Assembly (NCBI GenBank): GCA_903892675.1
Contig: CAITJJ010000106.1
Coordinates: 1 to 47,083, forward strand
Origin: an uncultured Hyphomicrobiales bacterium
GTDB taxonomy: Bacteria; Pseudomonadota; Alphaproteobacteria; Rhizobiales; Xanthobacteraceae
Length of the DNA stretch: 47,083 bases
Direction: 5' to 3'
The first letter of the stretch is position 1. Each line of letters opens with the position of its first letter. Positions 1-10,606 of this stretch are shown here, in pieces. The notes under the pieces were generated by a model, which saw only the letters and a program-made list of their open reading frames with translations, searched no databases and was not told the origin of the DNA. Position numbers and translations under genes: made by a program.

Positions 1-507
1 CTCCCCGCTCCCGATATCGCGCGCATGGGCATCGGCTATGTGCCGCAGGGCCGAGGCCTGTTTGCCGGCATGACGGTGGCAGACAATCTTGCGCTCGGCC
101 GCCTCGCCCGCAAAACCGATGGCAGCGACGGCGTCGTCTGGGACGAGGACAGGATATTCGACTACTTCCCGCGCCTGAAGGAACGAATCAACATATCCGC
201 CGACTATCTATCTGGCGGTGAACAGCAAATGGTCGCAGTCGCCCGCGCGCTGTCCGGAAACGTCAAGCTGTTGCTGCTGGACGAACCGTTTGAGGGCCTG
301 TCGCCTGCTATCGTCCTCGAACTTTTCAAGGTGTTCGACGCGCTGCGCAAGGAAATTCCGATTGTCATCGTCGAACACAATCTCGATCTTGTGCTGGCAT
401 TGGCCGATCGCGTTTTTGCACTTGAACGTGGCGCTGTGTTCCACCAAGGACCGGCTCAGCCGTTGTTAGACGACCTGAGCTACCGAAAAAAGATATTGTG
501 GATTTGA
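1..507 (+). CDS. livF: ABC transporter ATP-binding protein, LivF type (5' end cut off)
   Basis: This is the C-terminal two thirds of an ABC ATPase of the branched-chain amino acid/HAAT class; the reading frame is open to base 1, so the start and Walker A lie outside the window. Visible are the Q-loop region (GIGYVPQGR, typical of LivF), the signature LSGGEQQM, Walker B LLLLDEPFEGLSP and the switch histidine in IVEHN. LivF proteins power import of branched-chain amino acids, short amides or urea together with LivG, two permeases and a periplasmic binding protein. The rest of that operon should lie to the left. The stop is followed by a 68-bp convergent gap before the dioxygenase on the other strand. 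The substrate cannot be read from the ATPase alone. The family is clear; the gene symbol denotes the class only. Confidence 0.9.
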   Translation, partial: LPAPDIARMGIGYVPQGRGLFAGMTVADNLALGRLARKTDGSDGVVWDEDRIFDYFPRLKERINISADYLSGGEQQMVAVARALSGNVKLLLLDEPFEGLSPAIVLELFKVFDALRKEIPIVIVEHNLDLVLALADRVFALERGAVFHQGPAQPLLDDLSYRKKILWI

Positions 508-575
508 CCGGCGCTCGCGACCTGCTGTTCACTTACTTTAAGCGCATCGCTACATACATGATCGCGCATGCTCGC

Positions 576-1556
576 TTATGGCGCGACAATCGGCTGGCCG
601 GCGAGCGTCGGCTCCTTTACGTCAAGCCCCTCGAACAGGCTGCCTTCTTCGAACCATGACCTCGGAGCCGGCGCGCCCCACAAGGTCTGGCGCTGGGGGT
701 CCTTGAGATCCCATTTGATCGGCTCAAGGTCCGGATCGACGGTCTGGTAATCCGAGCAGTAGATTTCAATGCGATGGCCATCCGGATCGCGCAGATACAG
801 AAAGAAGGCGTTGGAGATGCCGTGCCGGCCCGGCCCGCGCTCGATGTTGCCGAGGTATCCGGTCGTCGCCATCAGATCGAGCAGGTCGATGATGGCAATC
901 GGGTGCGGCACCCAGAACGCGACGTGATGCAAGCGCGGACCGCGCCCATTGGTAAAGGCAATGTCGTGTACGCCGCCCTTGCGATGCGTCCAGGCCGCCC
1001 AAAGGCGGTGGGAAACTTCATCTTCCGTGTATTCGGTGACGCGGAATCCGATCTCGTTGTAGAAGGCAACCGCCTCGTCGACATCCGGCGAGAAACAATT
1101 GAAGTGATCGATGCGCAACGGCTTGACGCCTTTATACAGAGCATATTTCTGATGGATCGGCGGCAGCCGGTCCATATGCGCATACAGCTCCAGCGGCACG
1201 CCTTGGACATCGCAGGTCCGCAAGGTGCGCGACTGAAACGGACGGTCGATCCATTCAATCGGTAAATCCTTCGCCTTAAAGAACGCTTCAGCTCTATCGA
1301 GATCACTCTCGTCAAACACTTTGAAGCCGAGATGGCCGGCGCACGGCGTGCTTGCGTGGCGCAGAACGATGCAATGATGGCCGCGCTCTTCGAGCGCTCG
1401 CAAATGAATTTCGCTCTTATCCTCGTAGGTGACCTGCAAGCCGAGCGTGTCGACGTAAAAAGCGCGACTCTTGCCGAGATCTGTCACCATCAGCTCGACG
1501 TGGCTCAAGCGGACGATATTGAATGGCGGGTAGAGATTGGGTGCGGGAACGGGCAT
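576..1556 (-). CDS. Extradiol ring-cleavage dioxygenase, homoprotocatechuate 2,3-dioxygenase type
   Basis: A two-domain vicinal-oxygen-chelate protein of 326 residues resembling the Fe(II)/Mn(II) 3,4-dihydroxyphenylacetate 2,3-dioxygenases of Brevibacterium and Arthrobacter, which open the ring of homoprotocatechuate proximally. Expected metal ligands are present as His151, His211 and Glu264, with the acid-base His197 (VHDIAF) and Tyr254 also in register. An SD (GGAGACAG) precedes the ATG. It lies 29 bp downstream of a semialdehyde dehydrogenase, and the product of that ring cleavage is the classic substrate of such a dehydrogenase. A close paralogue with the same active-site numbering is at 32793-33797. 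The family call is strong; the exact catechol is inferred from the neighbours. Confidence 0.88.
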   Translation of the reverse strand: MPVPAPNLYPPFNIVRLSHVELMVTDLGKSRAFYVDTLGLQVTYEDKSEIHLRALEERGHHCIVLRHASTPCAGHLGFKVFDESDLDRAEAFFKAKDLPIEWIDRPFQSRTLRTCDVQGVPLELYAHMDRLPPIHQKYALYKGVKPLRIDHFNCFSPDVDEAVAFYNEIGFRVTEYTEDEVSHRLWAAWTHRKGGVHDIAFTNGRGPRLHHVAFWVPHPIAIIDLLDLMATTGYLGNIERGPGRHGISNAFFLYLRDPDGHRIEIYCSDYQTVDPDLEPIKWDLKDPQRQTLWGAPAPRSWFEEGSLFEGLDVKEPTLAGQPIVAP

Positions 1557-1585
1557 GACTGCTGTCTCCGATGACTAGCTTGGCT

Positions 1586-3103
1586 TTAACCGCCTAATTT
1601 CGAGATCTTGTGCGGCGCTGTCGCGATCGCGATATTCTTTGTTTCCATGTAGAAGTCGAAGGACCAGTCGCCGCCGTCGCGACCGACGCCTGAATTCTTG
1701 ACGCCGCCAAACGGCGTCGGCAGATGCCGAATATTCTCCGAATTCACCCAGATCATTCCGGCCTCCACGTTTTCGGTGAAGCGCAAGGCTCTGGTCACGT
1801 CGGACGTCCAGACATAGGCGGTCAATCCGTAGTCGACGTCGTTGGCGATCTGCAATGCGTCGGCTTCGTCCCTGAACGGAATGGCGGTCAACACCGGGCC
1901 GAAGATTTCCTCGCGCGCTATGCGCATCGATTGACTGGCGTCCATAAACAATGTCGGCTCGACATAGCAGCCGCCTCCTGCGCCGTCGGCTTTTCTACCG
2001 CCGGTCGCGATCGTGGCTCCCTCGGCGCGCGCAATGTCGAAATAGGATAGCACCTTTTTCTCGTGGAGCGGATGAATCAACGGACCAATGACGGTGTCGG
2101 GGTCGAGCGGATGGCCGATTTTGATGCACGCGGCTTTCTCTGCGACTTTTTTGGTGAAGGCATCATAAATGCTTTCTTCGACCAAAAGTCGCGATGATGA
2201 CGTGCAGCGCTCGCCGTTGAGCGAATAGATCATGAAGACAGCGGCTTCGGCGGCGCGCTCCAGATCCGCGTCGGCAAAGACGACAACCGGGTTTTTGCCG
2301 CCGAGCTCGAAATGCAATCGCTTCAATGTCCTGGCGCCCTGCGCCATGATCAGCGAACCGGTGCCGCTTTCGCCGACAAAGCCGATGGCCTTGATCGCCG
2401 GATGCTCGGTCAGCGCCTTGCCGGCCTCCTCTCCCAAACCGTTGACCAGATTCCAGACGCCCTTCGGCAGACCGGCCTCTTCGGCGATTTCCACCAGCAG
2501 GCGGGCGGTCAGCGGCGACAGTTCGGCCGGCTTGTGGACCACTGTGCATCCGGCCGCCAGCGCCGGCGCTATCTTCCACGTCGAGAGCATAAAAGGCGTA
2601 TTCCACGGCGTGATGATTCCGACCGGCCCAATCGGTGTTCGCGTGGTGAAGTTCAATTGATCCGGCGCCCGCAGCGCCCGGCCGTCACGCGCCTGCGGCG
2701 CCAAATCGGCAAAGAAGCGAAAGTTCTCGGCGCCGCGCAGCGCCGCCTTCGACATGAAGCGATAAGCCTGGCCGGTATCCATACATTCGACCAGCGCGAT
2801 TTCCTCCGCGCGCGCGACAATCGCATCGGCAACCTTGTGCAGCAACGCCTTGCGCTTGTCGCCATTCAACGCCGCCCAGGCCGGAAACGCCGCCTTGGCC
2901 GCCTTGGCGGCGCGATCGATATCCTCGGCCTTGCCGCGCGCGACTCTGGCGAGAGGCTTGAGGTCGACCGGAGAAATGGTTTCAAACGTCTCGCCGGAAG
3001 CGGCATCGACCGCCTCTCCCGCGATCTGGTTCTTGACGCCGTCGCGCGCGAAACGCTCCAGGTACGTCGCGGCTTTCCGTTGATTGTCCTGAAAACTGCT
3101 CAT
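1586..3103 (-). CDS. hpaE: Aldehyde dehydrogenase, likely 5-carboxymethyl-2-hydroxymuconate semialdehyde dehydrogenase
   Basis: A full-length NAD(P)+-dependent aldehyde dehydrogenase of 505 residues. Asn168 in PWNTP, Lys191 in HKPAE, Glu266 in FELGGKNP and nucleophile Cys300 in NGERCTSSS are all present. Overall character (start region, MDTGQ segment, GERCTSSSR) matches HpaE/HpcC, which oxidises the ring-cleavage product of homoprotocatechuate to 5-carboxymethyl-2-hydroxymuconate. Its ATG overlaps the stop of the upstream MarR gene by 4 nt (ATGA), indicating translational coupling, and the dioxygenase follows 29 bp downstream. A related 2-hydroxymuconate semialdehyde dehydrogenase is the main alternative. 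The downstream isomerase, decarboxylase and hydratase genes of the full pathway are not in this window. Confidence 0.82.
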   Translation of the reverse strand: MSSFQDNQRKAATYLERFARDGVKNQIAGEAVDAASGETFETISPVDLKPLARVARGKAEDIDRAAKAAKAAFPAWAALNGDKRKALLHKVADAIVARAEEIALVECMDTGQAYRFMSKAALRGAENFRFFADLAPQARDGRALRAPDQLNFTTRTPIGPVGIITPWNTPFMLSTWKIAPALAAGCTVVHKPAELSPLTARLLVEIAEEAGLPKGVWNLVNGLGEEAGKALTEHPAIKAIGFVGESGTGSLIMAQGARTLKRLHFELGGKNPVVVFADADLERAAEAAVFMIYSLNGERCTSSSRLLVEESIYDAFTKKVAEKAACIKIGHPLDPDTVIGPLIHPLHEKKVLSYFDIARAEGATIATGGRKADGAGGGCYVEPTLFMDASQSMRIAREEIFGPVLTAIPFRDEADALQIANDVDYGLTAYVWTSDVTRALRFTENVEAGMIWVNSENIRHLPTPFGGVKNSGVGRDGGDWSFDFYMETKNIAIATAPHKISKLGG

Positions 3104-3687
3104 GATCGCTGCTTCCGCTCAAGCGCGCGCGTCTGCGCATGGATTGCGTGCTTCTTCGGAAAAGCCGCTGGCGTCGGTTCCGCCAGCGAATGCTCGAGCA
3201 ACTCGAGAAGCCGGTGCAGCGCACGCAGTTTATCGGCGCCGAAGCGCCGGGCTATCTCGCTATAGATTGCTTCGGATTGCGTCCCGACCGTCTCAATCAT
3301 CGCCATGCCGCGCGGCGAAATCGACACCAGACCTCGCCGCAAATCCTCTGGAATGGTACGGCGCAGGATCAGCTTGCGCTCTTCCAGGTCGCGCAGGATA
3401 CGCGAGAGCGAAGGCGGCAGTAGAAACGTGACGTCCGCCAGCGCCAGAATTTCGATTTCATCCCTGGCGGTCAGCGCCCGCAACACCCGCCATTGCTGTT
3501 CGGTCATGCTGTGCCGCCGCAGCGCAGCCCTGAATTCCCGCATGACGGCCTCGCGCGCCCTCAGTAGCGCCATCGGCAAAGACCGGTCGAAACTGCGCAA
3601 TTGCTTCGACGTCGATCCCGACTGCGATGAGGCGCTATGCGATCGTGAAGCATTTCGCACGCCTGCTACTTCCCCGTTTCGAGCCAA
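3100..3687 (-). CDS. hpaR: MarR-family regulator, HpaR-like
   Basis: A winged-helix regulator whose core (LLRAREAVMREFR, then TEQQWRVLRAL, then LPPSLSRILRDLEERKLILR) resembles HpaR/HpcR, the repressor of the homoprotocatechuate operon. The annotated 195 residues include about 35 N-terminal residues not usual for HpaR. The ATG at 3687 overlaps the preceding gene by 22 bp, so a later start (TTG codons around 3597, or ATG at 3573) is possible. It sits between a SnoaL-like gene and the dehydrogenase it probably controls. A 12-bp palindrome upstream of the operon (4374-4385) is a candidate operator. The ligand is probably an aromatic acid or catechol; that is inference from the family and context. 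Confidence 0.82.
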   Translation of the reverse strand: MARNGEVAGVRNASRSHSASSQSGSTSKQLRSFDRSLPMALLRAREAVMREFRAALRRHSMTEQQWRVLRALTARDEIEILALADVTFLLPPSLSRILRDLEERKLILRRTIPEDLRRGLVSISPRGMAMIETVGTQSEAIYSEIARRFGADKLRALHRLLELLEHSLAEPTPAAFPKKHAIHAQTRALERKQRS

Positions 3688-4292
3688 CGCTTCTCGCCGG
3701 CATAAAAGGTCTCAAGCAAATCGGGGCGATCTTCGCCAAGCAAATCGGGATTAACCGCATAGCCGCGCTGCAACTGCGTATAGGCCAAAAATTTGTAGGA
3801 CGGCCGCAAGGTTTTAACGAGATCCCAGTCGACCGGCAAAGTCTCCGCCGGATTCACAGCCCTGATATGATCGCGCTGATAAATCCCTTCGAACGAGGCC
3901 AGCCGCCAGCCCGCCTCCGTGCGCTGCACGCGCGAGACAAACCGGCAATACTGAAACGAATCGAACTCGACATTGTCAAATGTCAGGCGGTCGAAAATCG
4001 TGGCTTGGCTTTCGATCAGCGCGCGATCGCCGTTAATCTGAAGCACGGTCGGCATGATCCAGTGCTTCGGCGAACTGATGATCGCGCCGGTCCGGCTCAT
4101 TTTCTTGCGCGAGGCCTCAACGAACTCGGCCGCCGTACCCTCAAACCATGTTGTGCGAACGATCGCGCCGGGCAGAAAACTACCCAACAGGCCATCCCAG
4201 TTCTTCACATCGCGATAATGCCTCTCAAGCCTGACGAGATCGAATATCTCGGTGCGATCGAGCAGCCGCTGGAGGCGTTCGTCTTGCATCAT
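3666..4292 (-). CDS. SnoaL-like / NTF2-fold protein
   Basis: A 208-residue soluble protein with the SnoaL-like pattern: an N-terminal helical stretch (LLDRTEIFDLVRLERHYRD), then a WDGLLGSFLPGAIVRTTWFEG strand region and alternating strands ending in WRLASFEGIYQRD. Such NTF2-fold proteins act as small hydrolases, isomerases or dehydratases, or simply bind aromatic ligands; function cannot be deduced here. A good SD (AAGGAG) lies before two adjacent ATGs at 4292 and 4289, the second being better spaced. It is the first gene of the module that continues into MarR, dehydrogenase and dioxygenase, so a role in handling the same aromatic compound is likely. No signal peptide or membrane segment is visible. 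Confidence 0.7.
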   Translation of the reverse strand: MMQDERLQRLLDRTEIFDLVRLERHYRDVKNWDGLLGSFLPGAIVRTTWFEGTAAEFVEASRKKMSRTGAIISSPKHWIMPTVLQINGDRALIESQATIFDRLTFDNVEFDSFQYCRFVSRVQRTEAGWRLASFEGIYQRDHIRAVNPAETLPVDWDLVKTLRPSYKFLAYTQLQRGYAVNPDLLGEDRPDLLETFYAGEKRWLETGK

Positions 4293-4373
4293 CTTCTCCT
4301 TGAGATCCCGTCATATGTTTTTAATGGACGCGGCCGCTCCAGGCGCAGCGCCAACAATGCTTTTCAGTTATGA

Positions 4374-4385
4374 TTAACATGTTAA
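4374..4385. promoter_or_regulatory. Perfect 12-bp palindrome, candidate MarR operator
   Basis: TTAACATGTTAA is a perfect palindrome 82 bp upstream of the first gene of the MarR-containing operon. It lies between outer inverted arms AATGCTT (4356-4362) and AAGCATT (4384-4390). Size and AT-rich symmetry suit a MarR-family dimer. The assignment to the MarR protein at 3100-3687 is inferred from position. Confidence 0.5.
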
Positions 4386-4455
4386 GCATTTGCCGGTCAA
4401 TCCGCGCCTGCAGAATTTCGTTGTTCAATTGCAATTCAGGCCGCCGTAACAGGCG

Positions 4456-5145
4456 TCAGCTCTCGGCGATCCGATAGCCGATTCCTGGCTCGGTCAGAAT
4501 AATGCGCGGATCGTCGGCGTGTTCTTCGACTTTCTGCCGCAGCTGGCCGACATAAACGCGCAGATATTGCGTATCCTCGGTATGCGCCGGGCCCCAGACC
4601 GCGGTGAGAATCTGCCGGTGCGTCAGCACACGGCCGGCGTGCTTCGACAGGAACGACAGCAGCTCGAATTCTTTCGGCGTCAGCTTCAGCTCCACGCCGG
4701 CGCGGGTGGCCCGGTGACGCACAGCATCAACCTCGAGATTGCCGACGCGCAGCACCGGCACTTCCGCCTTGCGTTGCATGCGGTGGCGCAAGGCGGTGCG
4801 CATGCGCGCCAGCAACTCACCGACATTGAACGGTTTGTTGATGTAATCGTCGGCGCCGAGATCGAGCGACTCGATTTTCTCGGTCTCGCGCTCGCGCGCC
4901 GACAGAACGATGATCGGCACGTCCGACCATTCGCGCGCGCGCCTGATGACGTCTTTGCCATCGCCGTCGGGCAGGCCGAGATCGAGCAGAACGATATCGG
5001 GCGACTCGGCGGCGATGCGCTTGGTCGCCTCCGCAACGGTGCCGGCGCTCGTCATCTCGTAGTTGTTGGCTTCCAGCGCGGGTTTGAGAAAGCGTAGGAT
5101 AGCGGCCTCGTCATCGACGACCAGGACCTGTGTCTTGCTGCTCAT
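4456..5145 (-). CDS. kdpE: Response regulator KdpE
   Basis: An OmpR/PhoB-type response regulator of 229 residues. The receiver domain has acidic DDE near residue 11, phosphoacceptor Asp55 in DIVLLDLGLPDGDG, Ser/Thr switch in VLSAR and Lys in NKPF. The winged-helix effector domain includes LTPKEFELLSFLSKHAGRVLTHRQ and ends in GIGYRI. It is last in the kdp operon and its ATG overlaps the kdpD stop by 4 nt. KdpE activates kdp transcription when phosphorylated by KdpD at low K+ or turgor stress. A TTTATA-N5-TTGATA element upstream of the operon (12644-12660) is a plausible target. The order kdpFABC-D-E is the classical one. Confidence 0.97.
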   Translation of the reverse strand: MSSKTQVLVVDDEAAILRFLKPALEANNYEMTSAGTVAEATKRIAAESPDIVLLDLGLPDGDGKDVIRRAREWSDVPIIVLSARERETEKIESLDLGADDYINKPFNVGELLARMRTALRHRMQRKAEVPVLRVGNLEVDAVRHRATRAGVELKLTPKEFELLSFLSKHAGRVLTHRQILTAVWGPAHTEDTQYLRVYVGQLRQKVEEHADDPRIILTEPGIGYRIAES

Positions 5146-7811
5146 GCCGGAACGTCCTGGCGGGGAAATGTCAAGACAATGCGTGCGCCGGGCCCGGCCG
5201 CGTGCGGACTTTCCGCTGCGATCGAGCCGCCATGCGCCTCCATGATGCCCTTGGCTATGGCCAGCCCCAATCCGGTACCCTGCCCGCCATCCGCCAGCGT
5301 ATCGGCCTTGATGAATTTCTCGAACACCCGCGGCAACGCCTGCGCCGGAATGCCCGGTCCGTCGTCGGTGAACTGCAACGCCACTGTATCGGTACCGACC
5401 GCCGCATCGACCAGCAACTTGGACGACGGCGGCGTGTGCGCGATGGCGTTGCCGATCACGTTGCCGATCGCCTGCTCGACCAGGGCGGCGTCAGCGCGAA
5501 CCAAAGGCAGGTCGGCCGGAAGCGCGACCTCGAATTGCTGTCTGGCGCCGCGGCGTCGCGAAGCGCTGACGACGCGATCGACGATCTCGCGCAAGTCGAT
5601 CCAGTCGCGCCGCAACTCAAGCGCGCCGGCGTCGATGCGGGTGATGGCGAGCAGGTTGCGCACCATCTCATCGAGCCCCTCGGTTTCCTGCTTGATCTGC
5701 AACAACATGTCTTTCTTGACGGTCTCGTCCAGCCGGTCGCCATAGTCGATCAGGCTGGTAGCCGAACCGAGGATCGACGACAGCGGCGTGCGAAAATCGT
5801 GCGAGATCGACGCCAGCAGCGTGTTGCGAACGCGCTCGGTCTCGGTCGCGGTTTTCGCGCTGACCATGTCGCGGGCCAGCGACGCGCGCTCGAGAGCGGC
5901 GGCGGCCTGCTCGGAAAGCGCGTCGAGCAGCGCGCGCCCTTCCGAATCCAGCGCACCCAGACCCTCCGGCTTGGCGATGCCGATGACACCAAGCGTCTTG
6001 TCGCCGATACGCAGCGGCACGAAGTACCACGGCACGGTCGGCAACGTACCGGTATCGGCGCCGGCCGGCTCGCCATGCGTCAGCGCCCAGTGCGCCGCCA
6101 TCATCGGCGCGGCGTCGAGCGCATCCTCCGGCGGCCAGGCGGCGGTCAAGACGAGATTGCCGTCGCTTTCAAGGAGGACGACCACGGCGCGGCCGAGACT
6201 GGCATGGATTTCACTCGCCGCGCCTTCGGCCACCGCATCGAACGACGCCAGCCCGGACAGGCGGCGGGTGAATTCATAGAGCCGGCGCATTGCCCGCATG
6301 CGGCCGGCGGCTACCGTGGCCTGCTCGCGCACGCGGCCGCCGAGCGCCGAGGTGATGACCGCCACGATCAGGAAAATGACCAGCGCCAGAAGCTCGTAAG
6401 GCTCGGCGATGGTGAACGTGTAGACCGGCGGGATGAAGAAGAAATTGAAGGTGAGGAACGACAGGACCGACGCATAGATCGCCGGCCAGATGCCGAAGTT
6501 CACCGCCATCAACACGACGGCGACAAGAAACAGCATCGACAGATTGGGAATCGGCGTCAGAGGGGTCAGCAACTTGCCGATAGCGACGGCGGCGACGATC
6601 GCCAAGGTTGCATAGACGAAAGGCAGCGGCGCGAGCGCGGATCCGGCGCGCCGGCGCAACGGTGGCGGCGCCGCTTCCGACTGCCGCGTCACCAGATGAA
6701 TGGCGATATCCTGGGCGCGGCGCGCCAGCTCGATCGGCAGCGATCTGTGCAACAATTCGCTGAGAAAGCGGCCTTGCGAGCGGCCGATGACGATCTGCGT
6801 CACGTTCTCGAATTTGGCGAAGCGCAGCACCTCCTCCGGCAGATCGTTGCCCGTCAGCGTCTGGGTTTCGCCGCCGAGCGTCTGCGCCAGCTTCATCGCC
6901 TCGTCGATTCGCACCCTTGCGGAATCGTCGAGATGGCCGCCCGGGCGCTCAACCGTCACGGCAAGCCACGGCGCGTCCATCAGATCGGCGAGCCGTTTGG
7001 CGGTGCGCACCACGGCCGGCGAATTGGAATCTGGCCCGATGCAGGCGAGAATGCGTTCGCCGGCCGCCCACGGCCCCTCGATGGCATGAGCCTGCATGCG
7101 CGACACGAGATCCGCGTCGATGCGCTCGGCGGCGCGCCGCAACGCCAATTCACGCAACGCGGTCAGGTTCTGCGGCTTGAAAAAGCTTTCGACCGCGCGC
7201 GCCGCGGTGTCCTGCACATAGACCTTGCCTTCGGCCAGCCGCTTGAGCAATTCATCGGGCGGGAAGTCGACCAGGATGATTTCATCGGCCTTGTCGAACA
7301 CCGTGTCTGGCACGGTCTCGCGCACCCGCACCTTGGTGATTTTCAGCACCACATCGTTGAGGCTTTCGAGGTGCTGGATGTTCAGCGTCGTCCACACATC
7401 GATGCCGGCGGCGAGCAATTCGTCGATGTCCTGCCAGCGCTTCGGATGGCGGCTGCCCGGCACATTGGTGTGCGCGTATTCGTCGACCAGCAGCAGGCCG
7501 GGACGGCGCTTGAGCGCCGCGTCCAGATCGAACTCCTTCATGATCTGATTGCGATAGACGATCGGCAGGCGCGGCAGAACGTCGAAGCCTTCGAGCTGAC
7601 GCTCGGTTTCGCGGCGGCCATGCGTCTCGATCAGTCCGGCGACGACATCGCGGCCGCCCGCCTTTTCCGACTGGGCGGCCGAGAGCATGGCGAAGGTTTT
7701 CCCGACCCCAGGCGCAGCGCCGAGAAAGATCTTCAAATGGCCGCGCCCTTCCTTGCGGGCGAGCGCAAGAAGGGCGTCGGGGGAAGCGCGTTGCTCGGGA
7801 TCGAAGGCCAT
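5142..7811 (-). CDS. kdpD: Sensor histidine kinase KdpD
   Basis: A full-length 889-residue KdpD. The N-terminal KdpD domain carries a Walker A (GAAPGVGKT) and the conserved VDEYAHTN and LNIQHLESLND segments. A universal-stress-protein-like domain follows, then four membrane segments around residues 395-495, a GAF-like region, a HisKA box (SISHDFRTPLSSILGSATSL, phospho-His in SHDFRTP) and an HATPase domain with N and G boxes (NVIGNAIAHTP, DDGPGIP, GTGLGLAI). In the inner membrane it senses low K+ and related stress and phosphorylates KdpE. It begins 24 bp downstream of kdpC. A very long open frame runs antisense through this gene; it is a high-GC artefact. Confidence 0.97.
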   Translation of the reverse strand: MAFDPEQRASPDALLALARKEGRGHLKIFLGAAPGVGKTFAMLSAAQSEKAGGRDVVAGLIETHGRRETERQLEGFDVLPRLPIVYRNQIMKEFDLDAALKRRPGLLLVDEYAHTNVPGSRHPKRWQDIDELLAAGIDVWTTLNIQHLESLNDVVLKITKVRVRETVPDTVFDKADEIILVDFPPDELLKRLAEGKVYVQDTAARAVESFFKPQNLTALRELALRRAAERIDADLVSRMQAHAIEGPWAAGERILACIGPDSNSPAVVRTAKRLADLMDAPWLAVTVERPGGHLDDSARVRIDEAMKLAQTLGGETQTLTGNDLPEEVLRFAKFENVTQIVIGRSQGRFLSELLHRSLPIELARRAQDIAIHLVTRQSEAAPPPLRRRAGSALAPLPFVYATLAIVAAVAIGKLLTPLTPIPNLSMLFLVAVVLMAVNFGIWPAIYASVLSFLTFNFFFIPPVYTFTIAEPYELLALVIFLIVAVITSALGGRVREQATVAAGRMRAMRRLYEFTRRLSGLASFDAVAEGAASEIHASLGRAVVVLLESDGNLVLTAAWPPEDALDAAPMMAAHWALTHGEPAGADTGTLPTVPWYFVPLRIGDKTLGVIGIAKPEGLGALDSEGRALLDALSEQAAAALERASLARDMVSAKTATETERVRNTLLASISHDFRTPLSSILGSATSLIDYGDRLDETVKKDMLLQIKQETEGLDEMVRNLLAITRIDAGALELRRDWIDLREIVDRVVSASRRRGARQQFEVALPADLPLVRADAALVEQAIGNVIGNAIAHTPPSSKLLVDAAVGTDTVALQFTDDGPGIPAQALPRVFEKFIKADTLADGGQGTGLGLAIAKGIMEAHGGSIAAESPHAAGPGARIVLTFPRQDVPA

Positions 7812-7835
7812 GCCGCTCCTTTTTAGAGCGGCATT

Positions 7836-8438
7836 CTACGACTTCAAGGCATCGAGCGCGAGGTTGAGCTTGAGCACATTGACCCGGGGCTCACCGAGCA
7901 GGCCCAAAGTGCGGCCCTCGACCTGACCCTCGACCAGTGTACGCACGCTGGTTTCCGGCAGGCCGCGCGCCTTGGCAACCCGCGACACCTGGAACAGGGC
8001 CGCCGCCGGGGAAATGTCCGGGTCGAGACCGCTGCCCGAGGTGGTCACCAGATCGACCGGCACCGCCGCGTTCGGGTTCTCGGCCTTGAGCCGGTCGACG
8101 TCGCCTTTGAGACGGTCGGCCAGCGCCTTGCTGGTAGGTCCGAGGTTGGAGCCCATCGAATTGGCAGCATTGTACGGCGCGTCAATGGTCTTGGTGGAAT
8201 CCTTGGGGTCCGGCGCATTGGTTGCGGACGGGCGACCCTGGAAATATTTGTCGCTGGCAAAGGCCTGGCCGATCAGCGCCGAGCCGATGACCTTGCCGTC
8301 CTTCTCGATCAGGCTGCCTTGCGCCTGGTTCGGGAAGATCGCGCCGGCGATGCCGGTCATGGCCAGTGGGTAGGCCAGGCCGGTGATGAGCGTCAGCAGG
8401 ACGAGGACGACGATGGCGGGGCGGATTTCTTTAAGCAT
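7836..8438 (-). CDS. kdpC: K+-transporting ATPase subunit KdpC
   Basis: KdpC is the small single-span subunit that helps ATP binding by KdpB. The 200-residue form begins at ATG 8438, preceded by a strong SD (AAGGAGAG); an in-frame ATG 48 bp upstream lies inside a palindromic repeat and lacks an SD. An N-terminal membrane helix ([21 protein letters not shown]) is followed by the family block [19 protein letters not shown], then the GSNLGPT segment and the C-terminal [23 protein letters not shown] motif. It is in the usual place between kdpB and kdpD. The 70-bp gap to kdpB contains a 47-bp palindrome. Confidence 0.97.
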   Translation of the reverse strand: MLKEIRPAIVVLVLLTLITGLAYPLAMTGIAGAIFPNQAQGSLIEKDGKVIGSALIGQAFASDKYFQGRPSATNAPDPKDSTKTIDAPYNAANSMGSNLGPTSKALADRLKGDVDRLKAENPNAAVPVDLVTTSGSGLDPDISPAAALFQVSRVAKARGLPETSVRTLVEGQVEGRTLGLLGEPRVNVLKLNLALDALKS

Positions 8439-8455
8439 GACTCTCTCCTTAATTG

Positions 8456-8502
8456 CGCGTGATCTTTTCCGAAAACCGGTATCCACTTTTCGGGATCACG
8501 CG
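8456..8502. repeat. Rhizobiales-type palindromic repeat between kdpB and kdpC
   Basis: Outer arms CGCGTGATC / GATCACGCG and inner arms CCGAAAA / TTTTCGG surround a short centre (CCGGTATCCAC). From memory, palindromes built on CCGAAAACCGG...CCACTTTTCGG are abundant in Bradyrhizobium and related genomes. Only this copy was noticed in the window. When transcribed it would form a strong hairpin inside the kdp mRNA, just ahead of the kdpC SD. Confidence 0.75.
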
Positions 8503-8508
8503 AGTCTC

Positions 8509-10581
<2,073 letters not shown>

Positions 10582-10606
10582 TGCCGTAACTCCAATTAAA
10601 ATCCGT

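Noticed and set aside
4427-4436. AATTGCAATT palindrome near the kdpE end
   Set aside because: Ten bases only and AT-rich; no second copy or flanking symmetry, so chance is likely.
5130-7826. 898-codon open frame on the plus strand opposite kdpD
   Set aside because: It mirrors kdpD on the other strand, has no recognisable domain, and has the Arg/Gln/Asp-rich composition expected of an antisense frame in high-GC DNA.
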